From Acanthococcus lagerstroemiae (Eukaryota > Arthropoda > Insecta > Hemiptera > Eriococcidae): DNA of 64,000 nucleotides. The DNA is taken from contig CM063114.1 in NCBI GenBank assembly GCA_031841125.1, forward strand, positions 25,489,266-25,553,265. The letters run 5' to 3'. The notes beneath the pieces were generated by a model that had not been told where the DNA came from, made no database searches, and saw only the letters and a list, made by a program, of their open reading frames with translations. The translations under genes and the position numbers were made by a program. Shown piece after piece: positions 32,018 to 44,164 of the stretch; the first letter of the stretch is position 1, and each line of letters opens with the position of its first letter.

Positions 32018-32804
32018 TGTGACGTAACAAAACGGTTTCATTGTTTCATTCATATTTCCATTTTCTCTGACTTTCGAAGGTTTGTTTCTCTCTCCGCGCC
32101 TGGTTAATTCTTCTCAGACACCTGAAATTGAATGTAAAATATGCAAAAATGAACTATTTTCCGCCTTTAAAACACGTTTCTTCGAAAAAATGTTGTTCGG
32201 ATAGTAATTTCACCTTCATTTTTGTAAGATAGTCCTCCAGTATCGGCGATTTTAAAAAAATACCTTGATTTTCGACTTTTTCTCCTTTGGAAATCTTACC
32301 CCCCCTCCCCCCCCACACACACACACATACATTTAGAAAATCTTGGCTACCCCACTGAATTATGGGTAGAACAGCTGGGCTGTACATTCGAATCATTCGA
32401 TGAAACTGGAGGCTCGTTGTTCAGGCTCGAATTCGAAGAAGTTTTGGAGTCGAATCTTTATTGTCACATTTTTTTGGATTTTACCATACATTTTTTCAGC
32501 CACTTATTCAATAGGTATGTTTGAAATATATAAACCAAATATTCTGGACGAAAAATAGCAAATTTAGTGTTACAAAAAGAACATTGAATTTGGTCTCAAA
32601 ATTCATAATAAAAATGGTGATTCAACTGACCGACAACCCATTGAAAAAAAAATTGAATATATCATGTGAAAAAAGGTTAACGCTTTTACAACGATCAAAG
32701 TTTCGAACTTTTGGAAGTAATTCTATTTCTGCGGACTTATCAAGTTATGAGTTCTCAAACAGCCATTAGGCATTTAGCCAGTGATACTCAATGTGAACTG
32801 GATC
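32018..32804. other. Noncoding; one hAT-like end and a CA repeat
   Basis: A stretch CTTGGCTACCCCACTG ending at 32357 looks like a single hAT right end, adjoining CCCCCCCCACACACACACAC at about 32310-32330. A matching left end was not found. Confidence 0.35.
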
Positions 32805-35800
32805 CAGGCCTGTAGCCAGCGCTTTGTTTTAGCTGGGGCAGAGGAAATGTTAGATGGGACGACACTTTTTGAGGCTCAGATATCTTTGAAACATACCATT
32901 TTTGCCTCCCCTCTCCTTTATCAAACCTTCTGTCAATTTCAAAACAATTGATTTTTTTTTAATGAAATGACATATATTTCATAAAAAGTTGAAAACAATA
33001 TCAGAAAAAGTATGAAAAAGATGACGATACATATAATGCTGCGCTAATAGGCTAATACAGTTGCAATCAACGAGATGTATTGTGGAATTCTCTCAATAAT
33101 TGTTCAGCTGTAACTGCTTCAGTTTTGTTTTTTTCATACGGTAAAATTGTCAAGTTTGATTCTCAGCCAAACAGCATAGTTTGTCTACAAGAAGTAAGAA
33201 TTTTATTCAGGCAGCTGAATGTTGCTTCACAAGTTGCTGATCTGTATGCGAATGTACAAACGGTTGCATATAATTTGTAAGTCTTTTTAAAAGCCGATCT
33301 CTGTTTATATAATTCCAATAAGAGGTTTTCTGTCGAAATTCCATCGTCTCTTATGTATCATTTCACGCAAACAATTTCTTTGATTGGTGGTATTGAAATA
33401 TTACTATTTACTTGACGGACTTTTTCCAATTCTTCCATTTTTCAAAAGGCAAATCATATACCTTGTTAATTATGTGGAATAATGATTGATCTTTTATAAA
33501 TTGTTCATACATTTCATTAACTGCTACATCAATAATTTCAAAAAAGATTTGTTTAAAATTATCAGGTTTATCACTCATTGTCGTTGTATTATTGTTAGCA
33601 CTGGTGTTACTATTGCTGATGTGATATGCACCAGAAGTTTCAGTAATCAGACGGTCTGACATTGGCAACTTTTTTTCTTTTACTACCAGTACGTGTACTA
33701 GTAAAATCACTGGTGTTGGCATTATCGTCATCATTGTCATTGTCATCAGCTTGAGGTAGATCATTACATTCATCCAAAATTGTAAGATAGGTTTCATCTG
33801 AATGATAATCTCTGATGCAATTATAAATTGCGTTTATTACAGGTAATGAGCTAGCTAAACCACATTCTTTACTTTGAAGTATTTGTATCTACAGGTGCTA
33901 GTGTTTTCAATAACTTCAACACGGCACACATCAAAAATCAAAATGAAAATGATCTCATAATGGTTAAAAGACCTGTACATTTGACAACAGTAATGCCATT
34001 CAATTCATCAAATTTGTTACCAATAGCGCTTACAAGAGCTTTCAACATTGTTTTATAACTGTCATAAATTATTTCAGTAACCTTTAAATGGCCAGTCTAC
34101 CGTTGATCCAATAATTTGCAAGTTCTATGACCACTGTAGTACTATTTAAATTTGAATGTAGAAAATACTTTGTGAATCAATGAACAATAATCAAAAAACT
34201 GTTTCACTTTGGATATTTGTTTCACTATATGAACTATTATTAGATGAAGTTGGTGATTAAAGCAATGGGCGTATGGTATTGAACGTTTTAATGAGGAGGT
34301 TTCTATTAGCGCTTGTACACCTCCTTTCCATCCTTTCATGACACTAGCACCATCATAACATTGGCAAAGTAAATTATTCAGATCAATACCATTATTCCTC
34401 AATGTATTTAATATCAAATCTTTCAGATAAGGAGCTGTTAATTCTTTAGCTTCTTCAATTAAAAGTAATGAGTCAACAGCTTTTCCTTCTTTTACAAATC
34501 TTAATACAATAGAGATGGCCTCTTGATTCTTTTTATCCCTGGTTCCATCTGCCATTAAACAAAAAAAATGGTATGTTAGCATTTTTGACATCATTGACAA
34601 TTTTTCTTTTCACACATGTAGCCATGCAAGAAATCATATCGTTTTGAATGTCTCCAGATAAATAAGTTGAATTTTGAGGAATAATATAAGAAATTTCCCT
34701 GAGTTTGTCATTTTGATTGAGGGTATATTTAAACAGTGTTTGAAACAAACCTTTTTTCGGCGTGTTCTTCTTTCACATAGCTGCCATGAAGAGGTAGTTG
34801 GTTCACAATGAGAAACCTAATCCCTTCAAGAATAGATTCAACATAATATCAGTGTTTGGCTAAAACTTCATCATTGATAAGTGTAGACACTTCTTTGTCA
34901 GTATTAACTCTAGTTTCATGCTCATTCCATTTCATCATACACTTTCTGTGAGCATCAGATCCTTCATGGCATATAAACCCTCGTTTCTTATCTGTAGCAT
35001 GTTTCCAGTCCTTGAATCCCTTTTTACTGAAGGATAATTCTTTTGATTCAGTAGTAGAAAAAAAAAAACGACACGCAAAGCAAAGAGCAACATCTTTTTC
35101 TGGGTGATATTCAAGCCATTTGTACTGTCTGAACCATTCTGCACGAAAACTCCTACCATTTGTCATCGGATAGTTCTTCAACACGATACAATTTATCGTA
35201 GTCCGATCAAATTCTGAAAATATTTTCAAAAATTAAAGAATTAAAAATAGAAAAGCATAAACATTGCTTGATTGCTTACTCTATTACATTTATCAAGTTT
35301 TATTTTTTGTACAACGACTGAGGAGTCTCTATCAAAGTAGCACTGTTCGTATGTATTACCTGATATTCCATTTGACTGTGATTGAAACGCAGAGGTAGCT
35401 CTTGAAGTAGATGGTGTAACTGAAATATTACAATTACTATCGTTGGTATCTTCCTTGCTCATCTGCACCAGTAACTTTGTCAGCCGAGTAAAAGTTTTCA
35501 ACCTCACTCCATGGTAGTCATAGATGTTGTACATTTCCTTAATGAACAAAAGAATTGACTTTGATTTCGCTGCTTGTTAATATGAAATACAAAACTTTCT
35601 TTTTCACAAAGTTTCAAAAACAAAACGAAAAAGTAACCAAACTTCCAGTCTCGAAACTAAGCAACTAGGGATGACTATCTTATCCGACAGAAGTTTCATT
35701 ACATTTTTTAGGCATTGTAACCTACAAACAAAACAAACGCATCGAAGGCAGTACATGGCAGTGTAGCCATTTCATAAATGTGAAAGTAATTCTACTTGGT

Positions 35801-36310
35801 CAAACAGAAGTTCGTACTATTGCGTAGTTGAGCCGGTTTTTTAGAGTGTTTGCCGCGCGCAGCGCTACAAGCACCCTATTGCAATCGAATTTTTTTCTTT
35901 CAATAAATAGGAGCCTGTATTTAGTTATGGATTATGTCACGAATAGCGCTATATGTCTAGGCAATGAATGTGTGTTAGTATTAGTGTGGTTGTTTGTTGA
36001 TAAATTTTAAACTTAGGGTGAAATTGTATCTAAGTTTGACGTAATAAAGAAAGCAGCTCTGGAAATTAATGTAAAAATAAATGTTGATTCTTTTCATGAA
36101 ATTGTAGCTGATGCTAGCAATAACATATTGGCTTTAACTTATCAGCTAGTTATCAACACAATAGCAAACGCCCTCTTATTACCTCGCTATCTGCGAGGTA
36201 GCTTGTTCTATTTTCCGATTTTTTTTCTTTCTTTGACTTTGGTAGGTGGGGCAAGCGGCCTATCTAGCCGGGGCTTTGCCCCGGCTGCCTCGTCTCTGGC
36301 TAAGGGCCTG
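32805..36310 (-). mobile_element. hAT transposon, complete ends, 3506 bp
   Basis: The left end CAGGCCTGTAGCCAGCGC (32805) pairs with the right end GGCTAAGGGCCTG (ending 36310). The 8-bp sequence ACTGGATC is repeated exactly outside both ends (32797-32804 and 36311-36318), the diagnostic target duplication of hAT elements. Inside, on the minus strand, is a decayed transposase (about 33060-35549) with TTF-type zinc finger, catalytic core and C-terminal dimerisation domain. A short hairpin CCTCGCTATCTGCGAGG lies at about 36182-36198, near the transposase 5' side. Confidence 0.95.
33060..35549 (-). pseudogene. hAT transposase, ZMYM/TTF type (broken)
   Basis: It reads on the minus strand from about 35549. 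An N-terminal Ser/Thr-rich segment (35241-35549) is followed after a stop by the TTF-type zinc finger region (34849-35229) with SFRAEWFRQYKWLEYHPEKD, ALCFACRFFF and FKDWKHATDKKRGFICHEGS. A middle piece is at 34533-34748. The catalytic core (34142-34600) shows LMADGTRDKKNQEAISIVLR, NNLLCQCYDGASVMKGWKGG and IPYAHCFNHQLHLIIVH; the D in CYDGA and the H in HCFNHQLHL are typical. Further pieces are MSDRLITETSGAYHIS with a following helix (33408-33690) and, near 33080-33280, CEATFSCLNKILTSCRQTML, the dimerisation domain. At least two stops and several frameshifts make it inactive. Confidence 0.9.
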
Positions 36311-36318
36311 ACTGGATC

Positions 36319-38406
36319 GTGAGCCCACCACTGTGTTTATGAATTGTAATGTGACCCAAGAAAAAATCCTGTGTGTCTGAAACTGCTGGATGGGCACTCG
36401 GGCCCTTTTCTTGTGACACGTCACATATAAAAAACAACAAACACACGATTCGTCTATCTTTCAAAGCAAAATCAGTGTTACCAGGTTTATAAACATTAAA
36501 ATGTAGTGGAAAGAAAAGTTTTGAACAAAACTAGCGAGAAAAATATCAGCAATTCGTTATTTTTACTAAAGAAATTTTGCCAGGGTGGCTCCGGCGAACG
36601 CTACTGGCACCCCTCCGGCTACGGATCTGCTTGGAGGGTAAAACTGAAAATGGGCTGCCTTTTCACTGACTCATTCCACAGTTTTTTGGAAATATCTAGA
36701 AAACGGGTAAAGCACTAAAAAAACTGTTACACTTTCCGACATACGCTGCGAAAGCACTTACCAATGAGTCGGTTTTATGAAAAAAAAATTTAAGAGGAGG
36801 CTAACGAAAAGGACCTGTATTAATGTCAAATTATGCTGCTTTTTTGACGCTCGGTTAGATTGAGTTTCTTCACGTGCCCTGTTTAGTTCTTCGACGTACT
36901 CGTAGCCACTAGGTAATTGGTAATTTGAATTTAAATCGAGTTCAGCATTACAAAAAAACGGATTTCGCAGTAACGAGATATCACCAGTGCCGATATTCTC
37001 CTGGTAAAAAAGAAGCCACGTGAGCGCACGAGCCGACGAGAAAAAGAGAAAACTCCATTTGTTTGATTTTATTTATTTAAAATATACTGAAACCAATTAA
37101 GGAGAGGATATAAATTACCGCGGTGTCAAGGTGAAACGGAATAACGGGGCTCGGAAAAATAAAAGAGGAATTCCGAAGAGGAAAAAGATTCGCCTTATAA
37201 AGCTCAACCTATTTTTGGGGGAAAAGAAGATGGATGTACGGTGGGGATGTTAATACAGAAAAGCCCAGTGGTGCCTAAATCGCGCAAACCGTGCATAGGT
37301 ACTTGGCAATCGCTATACCGGATTTCCCTTTCCCATTCACCGTTCGAATAATTCGTTCACTGGCGGCTGTAAATACAAAATTAAAGCCGAAGGGGTTTGG
37401 CTGCGCGCTCCTCTGTACTCGTACATCCGTAAATCGTGACCACCGGTGGTGGGCACCTCTGTTATCCACACCCGTCGAGGTGTTTTGGAATCCCTTATTG
37501 CATGTTAAACTCAAAAATATTTATTGCGTTAAGAATGCGAATTCTGAAGTAGGCGAATGTATTCGGGAAAAAGTAATCAGCACGGTGGCGTATGCAGCCG
37601 GCAGCAGCGAGCAGGGAAATTGAAAAATTACTTCAACACGTTTCGAAGAAAGTAAAAACAGTTCGTCTGATTTACGGCCCCGGTCGTAAATATTGCGAGT
37701 AGTGTACGCGGAAACCTATGACGGTTCGAAAACGAACGCCATTTTAATGTAGCTGTTTTATAAACAAAAAAAGAAAAAAAGATGTAGATTACATTGCAGT
37801 CTTTTTTCGTCTCTCTGGTTCGCGTTTAGGGGGCAGACGAGGGGGAAAAAAAGGAAGAGATTTATAGCTCGACGAAAAAAATTACATTATCATAATGCAA
37901 ACGAAATTCACGGTTCGCGATACAACTTCACCGGCGACGTACGTATAATTTGTTCCGATAATTTTATGGAACTTTATATCGATCAGTGACTGAGCACGTG
38001 CGCTTGATTTCTGGATGGCGCATCCCCCAGAGGCTTGCGCAACTGTTGTAGTATCGAGCAGAGGCAGGCTTCGTGTTCCTCTGATTTCCGATGCTGTTGC
38101 CAAGAAACGCAAACGCTGTTGTATTTGTTTTCTCTGATTGATGTTCGAGTGTGAAGGTTCGTTTGAGTAGAGGCAGACTTCTGGGGCCTTTGGATTATGT
38201 ACTCATTTAGTGTAGTCTTCCCATGCATCTGCTACTGGTCTCAACTGACCTTCGTGGTATTTCATACCTGCAGACGTCAATTACAGTTCTGTATCAGATT
38301 TCTGTTGCTACGAGGTTGAATTAAAAGAGGGGCGAAACGGGACATACATATACTCAGGGGTGTTTAGCTAAGAAGGAAAGCGTGAAGAATTAGTAGTGCA
38401 TCCAGG
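36319..38406. other. Apparently unique noncoding DNA
   Basis: No gene or transposon recognised. The stretch 37000-38300 has balanced composition, and no open frame shows a known domain. It is a candidate region for Ubx intronic regulatory elements. Confidence 0.4.
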
Positions 38407-38707
38407 CAGGCGCGGATTTAGAAACGGGAAATGGGGGGGGGAGTCAGTAGCGGCGTTGTATACTGATTAGCTGTTGCTTTTATGTTGGTAGGGGTGTGGG
38501 GGCGGGGGTGCTCTCGGAAAAATATTTTATCTAATGTGGGATACGCAATGACGAATATATAGATGCGTTATTATACATTTGTGGCGTGTAATGAGGGTAG
38601 TGTAATGAGGGTACAATTCATCATTTTTGTTCCTTACTTCCTATTATTGAGTTAAAAATTTCAACCAAGGGGGGCATGTGCCACATGCCCCCCTGGATCC
38701 GCCACTG
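38407..38707. mobile_element. hAT MITE, 301 bp
   Basis: The left end CAGGCGCGGATTTAG (38407) and right end CTGGATCCGCCACTG (ending 38707) are hAT-style inverted repeats. Flanking octamers CATCCAGG (38399-38406) and CATCTAGG (38708-38715) match at 7 of 8. Poly-G follows the left end and poly-C precedes the right end, as in the other CAGTGGCGG-type copies. Confidence 0.85.
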
Positions 38708-38879
38708 CATCTAGGAAACAATCCTTGAAGGGGCAGTTTAGAATACGTTGGAATCTTAATAATATTCCTACATCCTTCTGAGTACTTTTGGATCACAGTT
38801 TTTCGCCCATATGATAGAAATTGAGTCAGGAGTAGAGTGTCTGAATATGGACACTGTTAGACAAAAACCTCCCGAGCGA

Positions 38880-39465
38880 CAAATTTTAGAATTTCGTCAC
38901 ATATCCCTCTCCCCCCTCTGTGTACATTGTGTACTAGTCAGTCTCTCGAAACTTAAAATTCAATACAGAAGCGAAATCATCTTAGAAATTCCCCATCTTT
39001 GGTATATGTACCTCCGTACTAAAGCTACAAATTCAGATCCGTCCGTAAGCCACAGAAATTTTTTTTAATTTTGTCACATACCCCTCTCCCCTCCCATTGT
39101 GTACTAGTCAGTCCCTCGAAACTTGATATCCAATACTGAGGAGAATTTATCGTAGAAATTCCTCATCTTTGGTGGGTTACTGCGTACTGAAGCTACAAAT
39201 TCAAATCCGTCCATAAACCAGAGGATTTTTTAATTCGATCACACCCCCCCCCCCTCTTACTGTGTACTGGTCAGTCCCTCGAAACTTAGAATTCAGATAC
39301 AGAGACGAATTTATCTTAAAAATGTCTCATCTTTGGTGTGTTACCGGGTAATCAGGCTAAGAATTCAAATCTGTCCGTAAACCAGAGAATTTTTTTTAAT
39401 TTAGTCACATATCTCCACCCCAGTTGTGTCGTAGTCAGTCTCTTGAAACTTAAAATCCCATACAG
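38880..39465 (+). repeat. Tandem array, unit about 170 bp, 3-4 copies
   Basis: The phrase TCACATAYCCCTC followed by TGTGTACTAGTCAGTC, CTCGAAACTTA and CATCTTTGGTRTGTTAC recurs with starts at about 38896, 39073, 39237 and 39404 (spacings 177, 164, 167). The last copy is partial. Copies differ by 15-25 percent by eye, so the array is old. Confidence 0.85.
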
Positions 39466-39639
39466 ATTTTCTATGAAGAAGGAAAATCAAATTGGTGCAG
39501 TTTTATGAAAATTTGTTTCTTTATTTTTTCAAGTTATTCGATTCTCAACTAGGTGATTGTATTTTTGGAGAATTTTCAGCATTTATCGAAATACCCCTAA
39601 ATTTTTCCCTCGAGGAGGAAGGTGGCATAGTTTTCAGGA

Positions 39640-40330
39640 CTAACTTACACTTTTCCAGACTCTTTTAGAGCCGAAAATTGGCTAAAACTGTTCAGCACGC
39701 CTTTTCGAGTCTTTATGACTCTTCCAGACTCGATTATGGCTCTTTAAGGCGTGATCAGGACTTTTTGAAAGTCTTAATATTCTAAGACTCCATGAAATTA
39801 TCTGAAGCACTATAACATTAACTGAGGCACTTCAGTGGTCATTTAAAATTCTCTTCTAGACTTTGTTAGGCTCATGTTTAAGACTGACTGAAATGTTCAA
39901 GAGTTGTATGACCCATCCAGACATGATCAAGGCTTATGAAAATGTTTCCATAATTATTCAAGACAAGTAGGCGCCCTCTAAAATTCTTCCAATATTTAAA
40001 AAAATTTTTTTTTTTTAGATTCGAATTGAGGTCTCGTCTAAGATTCCGTGAATCTTTTGTACTTGTTAAAAACTCTTTAGAAATCATCCAGGCTTAAGTA
40101 AGCCTCTTTAATCCTTGATCACAACTTTCTGGGAAACCTTAAAAGACTCTCCCTGATATTTTTCAACACTCATTTGAATCTTAAAGGTGTGTGTAAATCT
40201 TTCTAAACTTGTTTGAAACTAGTTGCGACTTTTCAAAATTAATTTACTGATTTCGAGATTCTTGCATGCCTGTTACGATTCTATGATACTCTCTAAGACT
40301 CTGGCAGACTTTTTTGAAAGTTGGTTTAAC
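39640..40330 (-). repeat. Degenerate about 11-bp-period repeat, reverse orientation
   Basis: Words such as AGACTCTTTTAG, CGAGTCTTTATGACT, CTTCCAGACTCG, AGTCTTAATATTCTAAGACTC recur every 10-12 bases; the complement strand shows the GAGTCTTGAA type seen at 47640-50640. No coding potential. Confidence 0.6.
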
Positions 40331-40392
40331 TTGAGCGATTTTAAAACGTTTTAAATTTCAGGTGTTCTCTTTTGAAAGGACATGACTGCTTC

Positions 40393-40652
40393 CAGTGGCG
40401 GATCTAGAAATTTTCCGGGGGGGGGGGTTGAAAATAAAAATTGTTGTTTGTATTTTCATTTTTATTTTATTTTATTTTCGGTAGTCGTCATTTTTCAGTT
40501 GATTCTTGATATATTTTGAAGTCCACACAGGACTTCAGCACTGCAGGTGTACACGTTCAATACATTTTTATATAATGCGCTTTCCGAATGTTTTTTTCTT
40601 CTTTGGCCCGAAGGGGGTGTCCGAACCCCCTCCCCCAATAGATCCGCCACTG
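40393..40652. mobile_element. hAT MITE, 260 bp, CAGTGGCGGATCTAG ends
   Basis: The ends CAGTGGCGGATCTAG (40393) and TAGATCCGCCACTG (ending 40652) are inverted repeats. The flanking octamers ACTGCTTC and ACTGTTCC match at 6 of 8. A run of G follows the left end and a C-rich tract precedes the right end. It interrupts the zone between two periodic repeat blocks. Confidence 0.85.
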
Positions 40653-40719
40653 ACTGTTCCCATATTTTTGTACCTGGAAGAAATTAAGTGAATTGTCTTC
40701 GGCCTGTCTTGCATCAATC

Positions 40720-41760
40720 TAGCACTGGACTTGAAAGTATTTAAAAAATACGGAAGGACCTTATTCGGAGAAATCTGTTTGGAAGATTTTCAAGTAGCTT
40801 TGAATGAATTTTAGAAGTCTCAATAAGTGTTAAGGAAGCATTGAAGTTTTAGCTAGTCTTAAACTGGTCTGGCAAAGCCTTGAATAAATTATAAACAAGT
40901 TTTGAGGAATCTTACAAAACCTTAATAATGATAGAAATATTTAAAAATTTTAGATATCGATAATTCTCATTTTAATATCGATATTGGTTCGATATTTTAT
41001 CAATATTTTGCTATTACTATTTTTCTCTAGTGATGGCGATGCTTAAAAATTTTTGATATCAACAATAATGAATAGTGTCAATATTTCTCATTTTATTATC
41101 GATATTGGTTCGATGCTTTGAATATCGGTATTTCGATATAGTTTGCTATCACTAAGCCTTGAACAGGTTTTGAGGAGTCTTTTAGTGTCTTAAAGAAGAG
41201 ATAAGCCGGGAAAGCCTGAGGGAGTCGTAGTTAGTCTTCAACATTAAACGAACTCTGAAAAACAGAGATGGATTCATGATGTTACCACCCTCGTGGCTCC
41301 AGTACATGTGCTGTCCTTAGAACCTGGCTGTCCTCGGCTCCAAATGACTAGTAGCGGGCAAGATTACGCATGAGAAAACATAATTAAATATTTTTTAATT
41401 TTACGTATTTAAAAATATAAGCAAGCACGCATTTACTATCATACTAAGTTAGAATAAAAGATAGTTAACATTGAAAAAACAATTTACAGTTTGTGGCTTC
41501 ACCCAAACATGAGTCGTATGGAAAATCCGTCCCTACTGAAGAGTGTCCTAACTATTAATTTTGTTAATTCGAAACTTCTCAAATAAGTTTAGTGTCTCAA
41601 ACAAGTCGGGGAGAATGTTAAAGAGTCTTGAGCCTACCTTGAAAAGTATCAGTCAGCCTGTAACAAATTTTGGTGAGTCTATTAAACGAGTACAGAAAAA
41701 CATTCGAAGTCTTAAATGTGCCTCAGATAATCTAGGAGAGTCGTAAGTAGCGTTGGAGTT
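40720..41760 (+). repeat. Degenerate about 11-bp-period repeat, forward orientation
   Basis: Segments 40720-40930, 41155-41270 and 41555-41750 show AGTCTTAAA, AGCCTTGAA, GAGTCTTTTAG and similar words at 10-12 base spacing. It is interrupted by a small AT-rich MITE pair (40940-41154) and by ordinary AT-rich DNA (41280-41550). Confidence 0.5.
40935..41154. mobile_element. TAGTGATGGCGATG MITE, 1.5 tandem copies
   Basis: The second copy (41028-41154) has ends TAGTGATGGCGATG and GCTATCACTA and an interior rich in ATCGATA words. The preceding 40935-41018 is a partial copy with TTATCGATATTGGTTCGAT-like core and end GCTATTACTA. Confidence 0.6.
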
Positions 41761-41829
41761 AATTAGGAGTGAAACCGAAGAGGAAGAAAAGATTTATTTA
41801 TTTACGTAATGCAGGGGCAATAGAGGCCA

Positions 41830-42240
41830 CAATTACGTGTAGATGTTGGCTTTTTGAAGGTGGTGGATCAGTAGGTCGGGTGCTTACGATTTGGAAAAGA
41901 GTATCGAGTGTAAGAGGATTGGGGAGATGGAAACGTAGAGACGTGAGGGTTGGGCACTCCAGTAGGAGGTGTGGAATTGTGAGTGGATAATGACATTGAG
42001 AGCATACCGGAGGAGGTGATTTGTTGAGGAGGAATCCGTGAGTAAGACGAGTGTGGCCAGTGTGAGTAGTCGGGTGAGAATGACGTCGTGTCTGCGATGG
42101 CCGGTGAAGAGGATGACTGTTGCTGGGGTGTCAAAGATGAATCGAAGTTGACGTGTGGGATGTTAAGCTTACCAGCGTTGAGACCATTCTGTTACGATGG
42201 CTGTATTGATGAGGAGAGAGAGCACATGCCTTTCGGCTAT
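41830..42240 (-). pseudogene. RNase H-side C-terminal tail of an I/R1-type retrotransposon
   Basis: The minus strand gives, in two frames, AERHVLSLLINTAIVTEWSQ and RW, then FTGHRRHDVILTRLL, then HTGHTRLTHGFLLNKSPPPV, CSQCHYPLTIPHLLLECP and TLTSLRF. The series E-W-x-x-R-W, R-x-D-x-x-x-x-x-R-L-R-x-G-H-T-x-x-T-H and C-x2-C...H-x-L-L-x-C-P is the conserved end of ORF2 in retrotransposons of the I, R1 and Jockey groups, the RNase H side and CCHC-like zinc knuckle. One frameshift near 42060 breaks it, and the RT is absent. Confidence 0.75.
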
Positions 42241-43214
42241 ATGCTCAAGTTATTTGAATAGGAAGAGAAAAAAAAAACCAGCAAAATATAGAAAAAGAAT
42301 AAAGGAAGCATCTTTTATTGTTTTTTAATGATTTGGCCAGGTATGTATGTGGTGTCCAGGGATCGATGATGGAGGGGCGCATGGCGAAGCACGCATGCCA
42401 AATTGGTCCCGGGACACCGCACCCCCTATCCCAGAAAGGCCCCAAATGGACCTGCGTCAAAGTAGGGATGGATATTGTTATTATTGCTACAGGGAATGGT
42501 TGAAGGAAAGAACTGGAAAGGAAGACAAAGAATGAGCTCTAAAGAGTAGATAATAAAGGATACAAAGTGTAAATCCTTCTCAGAGATGAAAAGATTAGCG
42601 CTGGAGAGAAAAAAGTGGAGAGACGCAACCTACAGGTCGAGAGACTAAGGAATATAACAACAGCAATAATAATGTAGTTGTAAGAAATAATGAGGGCTGT
42701 GTGCCTCCTTTTAAAATCGTATTTGGAGACCGATGTTGGTTATTTGACTGAAGTAAAATACAGACTTTTCTTCTTGATTGAAACAGTACTAAGTTGGCCG
42801 AATTCATTTAATTTCCCTGCAAGTATTAGCCTTCACCGCTTAATTAGATTCAGTTTAGACGTTTGGCGGATTCAAGATTTATTCAGAATCCGATACATTT
42901 CCTTCAAATGGTGTTCAGACTCACTCAGGTTATGTTGTGTGGTGTCTCCTCTACGGAAAACTAAAATGGGGTCCTCAGGCTCTTTTATGGTTAGCGTATG
43001 AAACGGAAACATACGTAAGTACTTATGAAAGTATAATTTGCGACTGTTTGCTCGTCGAGGCACATCGATAGACTTCGAGGTGGGGTGCTCCATCCAAGTT
43101 GTGAACGAAAATCGAGAATGGACCGATTTCCTGGTGGCGTCACATAGTGTGTTACTGGTAGCAAAGATACCCGTTGCTTGGGTTACGAACGTATTAATAT
43201 AAGAAAACTCTGAG
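42241..43214. other. No feature recognised
   Basis: Low-complexity AACAACAGCAATAATAAT at about 42655-42675 resembles a retrotransposon 3' tail, but no associated frame was found. The rest is unassigned. Confidence 0.35.
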
Positions 43215-43460
43215 GAGCGAAAATCATTATGTTACTACCTGAAAATAAGAAATTTGTTAGAAACCAGAAGCTTATTACCAAGTGCTAAAAACCTTCTGGA
43301 AATGTATACCTTTGATTTCTTAATTATTTCTCATTCTAAAGTACATATTTACATAATGATCTTTGCTCCGTGTCTTTTTCTGACGGGAGTCAATACGTTC
43401 GTCGGCCAAACGACGCGTATTTTTGTTAACAGTAACTCACTGTATGACGTCACGGGAAAT
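43215..43460. repeat. Dispersed repeat shared with 19530-19720
   Basis: TTACTACCTGAAAATAAGAA then ATTTGTTAGAAACCAG matches the reverse complement of 19585-19620, and GAGTCAATACGTTCGTCGGC at 43388 matches 19651 in the same orientation. It lies directly before a foldback element. Confidence 0.55.
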
Positions 43461-43486
43461 CGGTCTACTATAAACGTACCCTCAAC

Positions 43487-43657
43487 TAGAGAACCGAGAA
43501 ACACCCAAGTACTGACATCCGCCCTTTTTCAGTCGCTTGGTGCCCGGCGATTCACAGTTCGATACGCGGAACGTTTCGCGGGGTGAATTGTGAATCGTCG
43601 GACACCAAGCGACTCAAAATGGCGGATGTTAGTACTCGGGTGTTTCTAGGTGTTCTA
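43487..43657. mobile_element. Foldback element A, upstream of Ubx exon
   Basis: It is nearly palindromic, with TAGAGAACCGAGAAACACCC at the left and GGGTGTTTCTAGGTGTTCTA at the right, and GTCGCTTGGTGCCCGGCGAT pairing with GTCGGACACCAAGCGAC. It is flanked by CCTCAACT (43480-43487) and CCTGAACT (43658-43665), a 7/8 match target duplication. The right arm has AAAATGGCGG (43616-43625); the left arm motif is mutated. It is homologous to 48555-48717. Confidence 0.9.
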
Positions 43658-43949
43658 CCTGAACTTGATATAAAAGGAAAAGCAGATATCGGCATCGTAT
43701 TTCGTCTCTAGACTGGAAAAGTGGTTCACACGTTGTCTCTTTTGTGACTCGCGAAAACCAGCCCTCCCTTCTCTTCCTAAGTCTGAGTATTTACTTTTGA
43801 TGATATCATCGACTATTCTCCTCCCTGGAAAATGAGCATTCGAAGTTACGATCAAACTGTGTGATCGCCGGAAAAATAAAATCTTGACCTTGTCGGACGT
43901 CACAATTAGGATTCATTGGCAAATTCCAACACATAATAAAGCTCTAGAT

Positions 43950-44100
43950 AGGAGAGTACAGTCGTCCGCCATTTTGAATACAACCGCACTCGACAATGCC
44001 GAATTGACTACGCGGTACGTTCCGCATAGTCGGATTTGGCATCCACAGGCACGGTTGAAGTCAAAATGGCGGACGGTGGTACTTACACGAAGTATACAGA
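43950..44100. mobile_element. Foldback element B, related
   Basis: The left arm CCGCCATTTTGA (43966-43977) pairs with the right arm TCAAAATGGCGG (44061-44072), and GTACCACCGTCCGCC-type sequence pairs with AGTACAGTCGTCCGCC. The centre contains GACTACGCGGTACGTTCCGC then ATAGTC. Arms are less perfect than in A. Confidence 0.7.
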
Positions 44101-44164
44101 GCTCTACACATGAGAATACGATTCACTCGGATTCTGTAGGTAAGAATTCTTCAAGATTCACGTG

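Noticed and set aside
41868..42134. 88-codon Ser/Pro-rich minus-strand frame
   Set aside because: It overlaps the RNase H-type tail in a different frame; the conserved residues are in the other frame.
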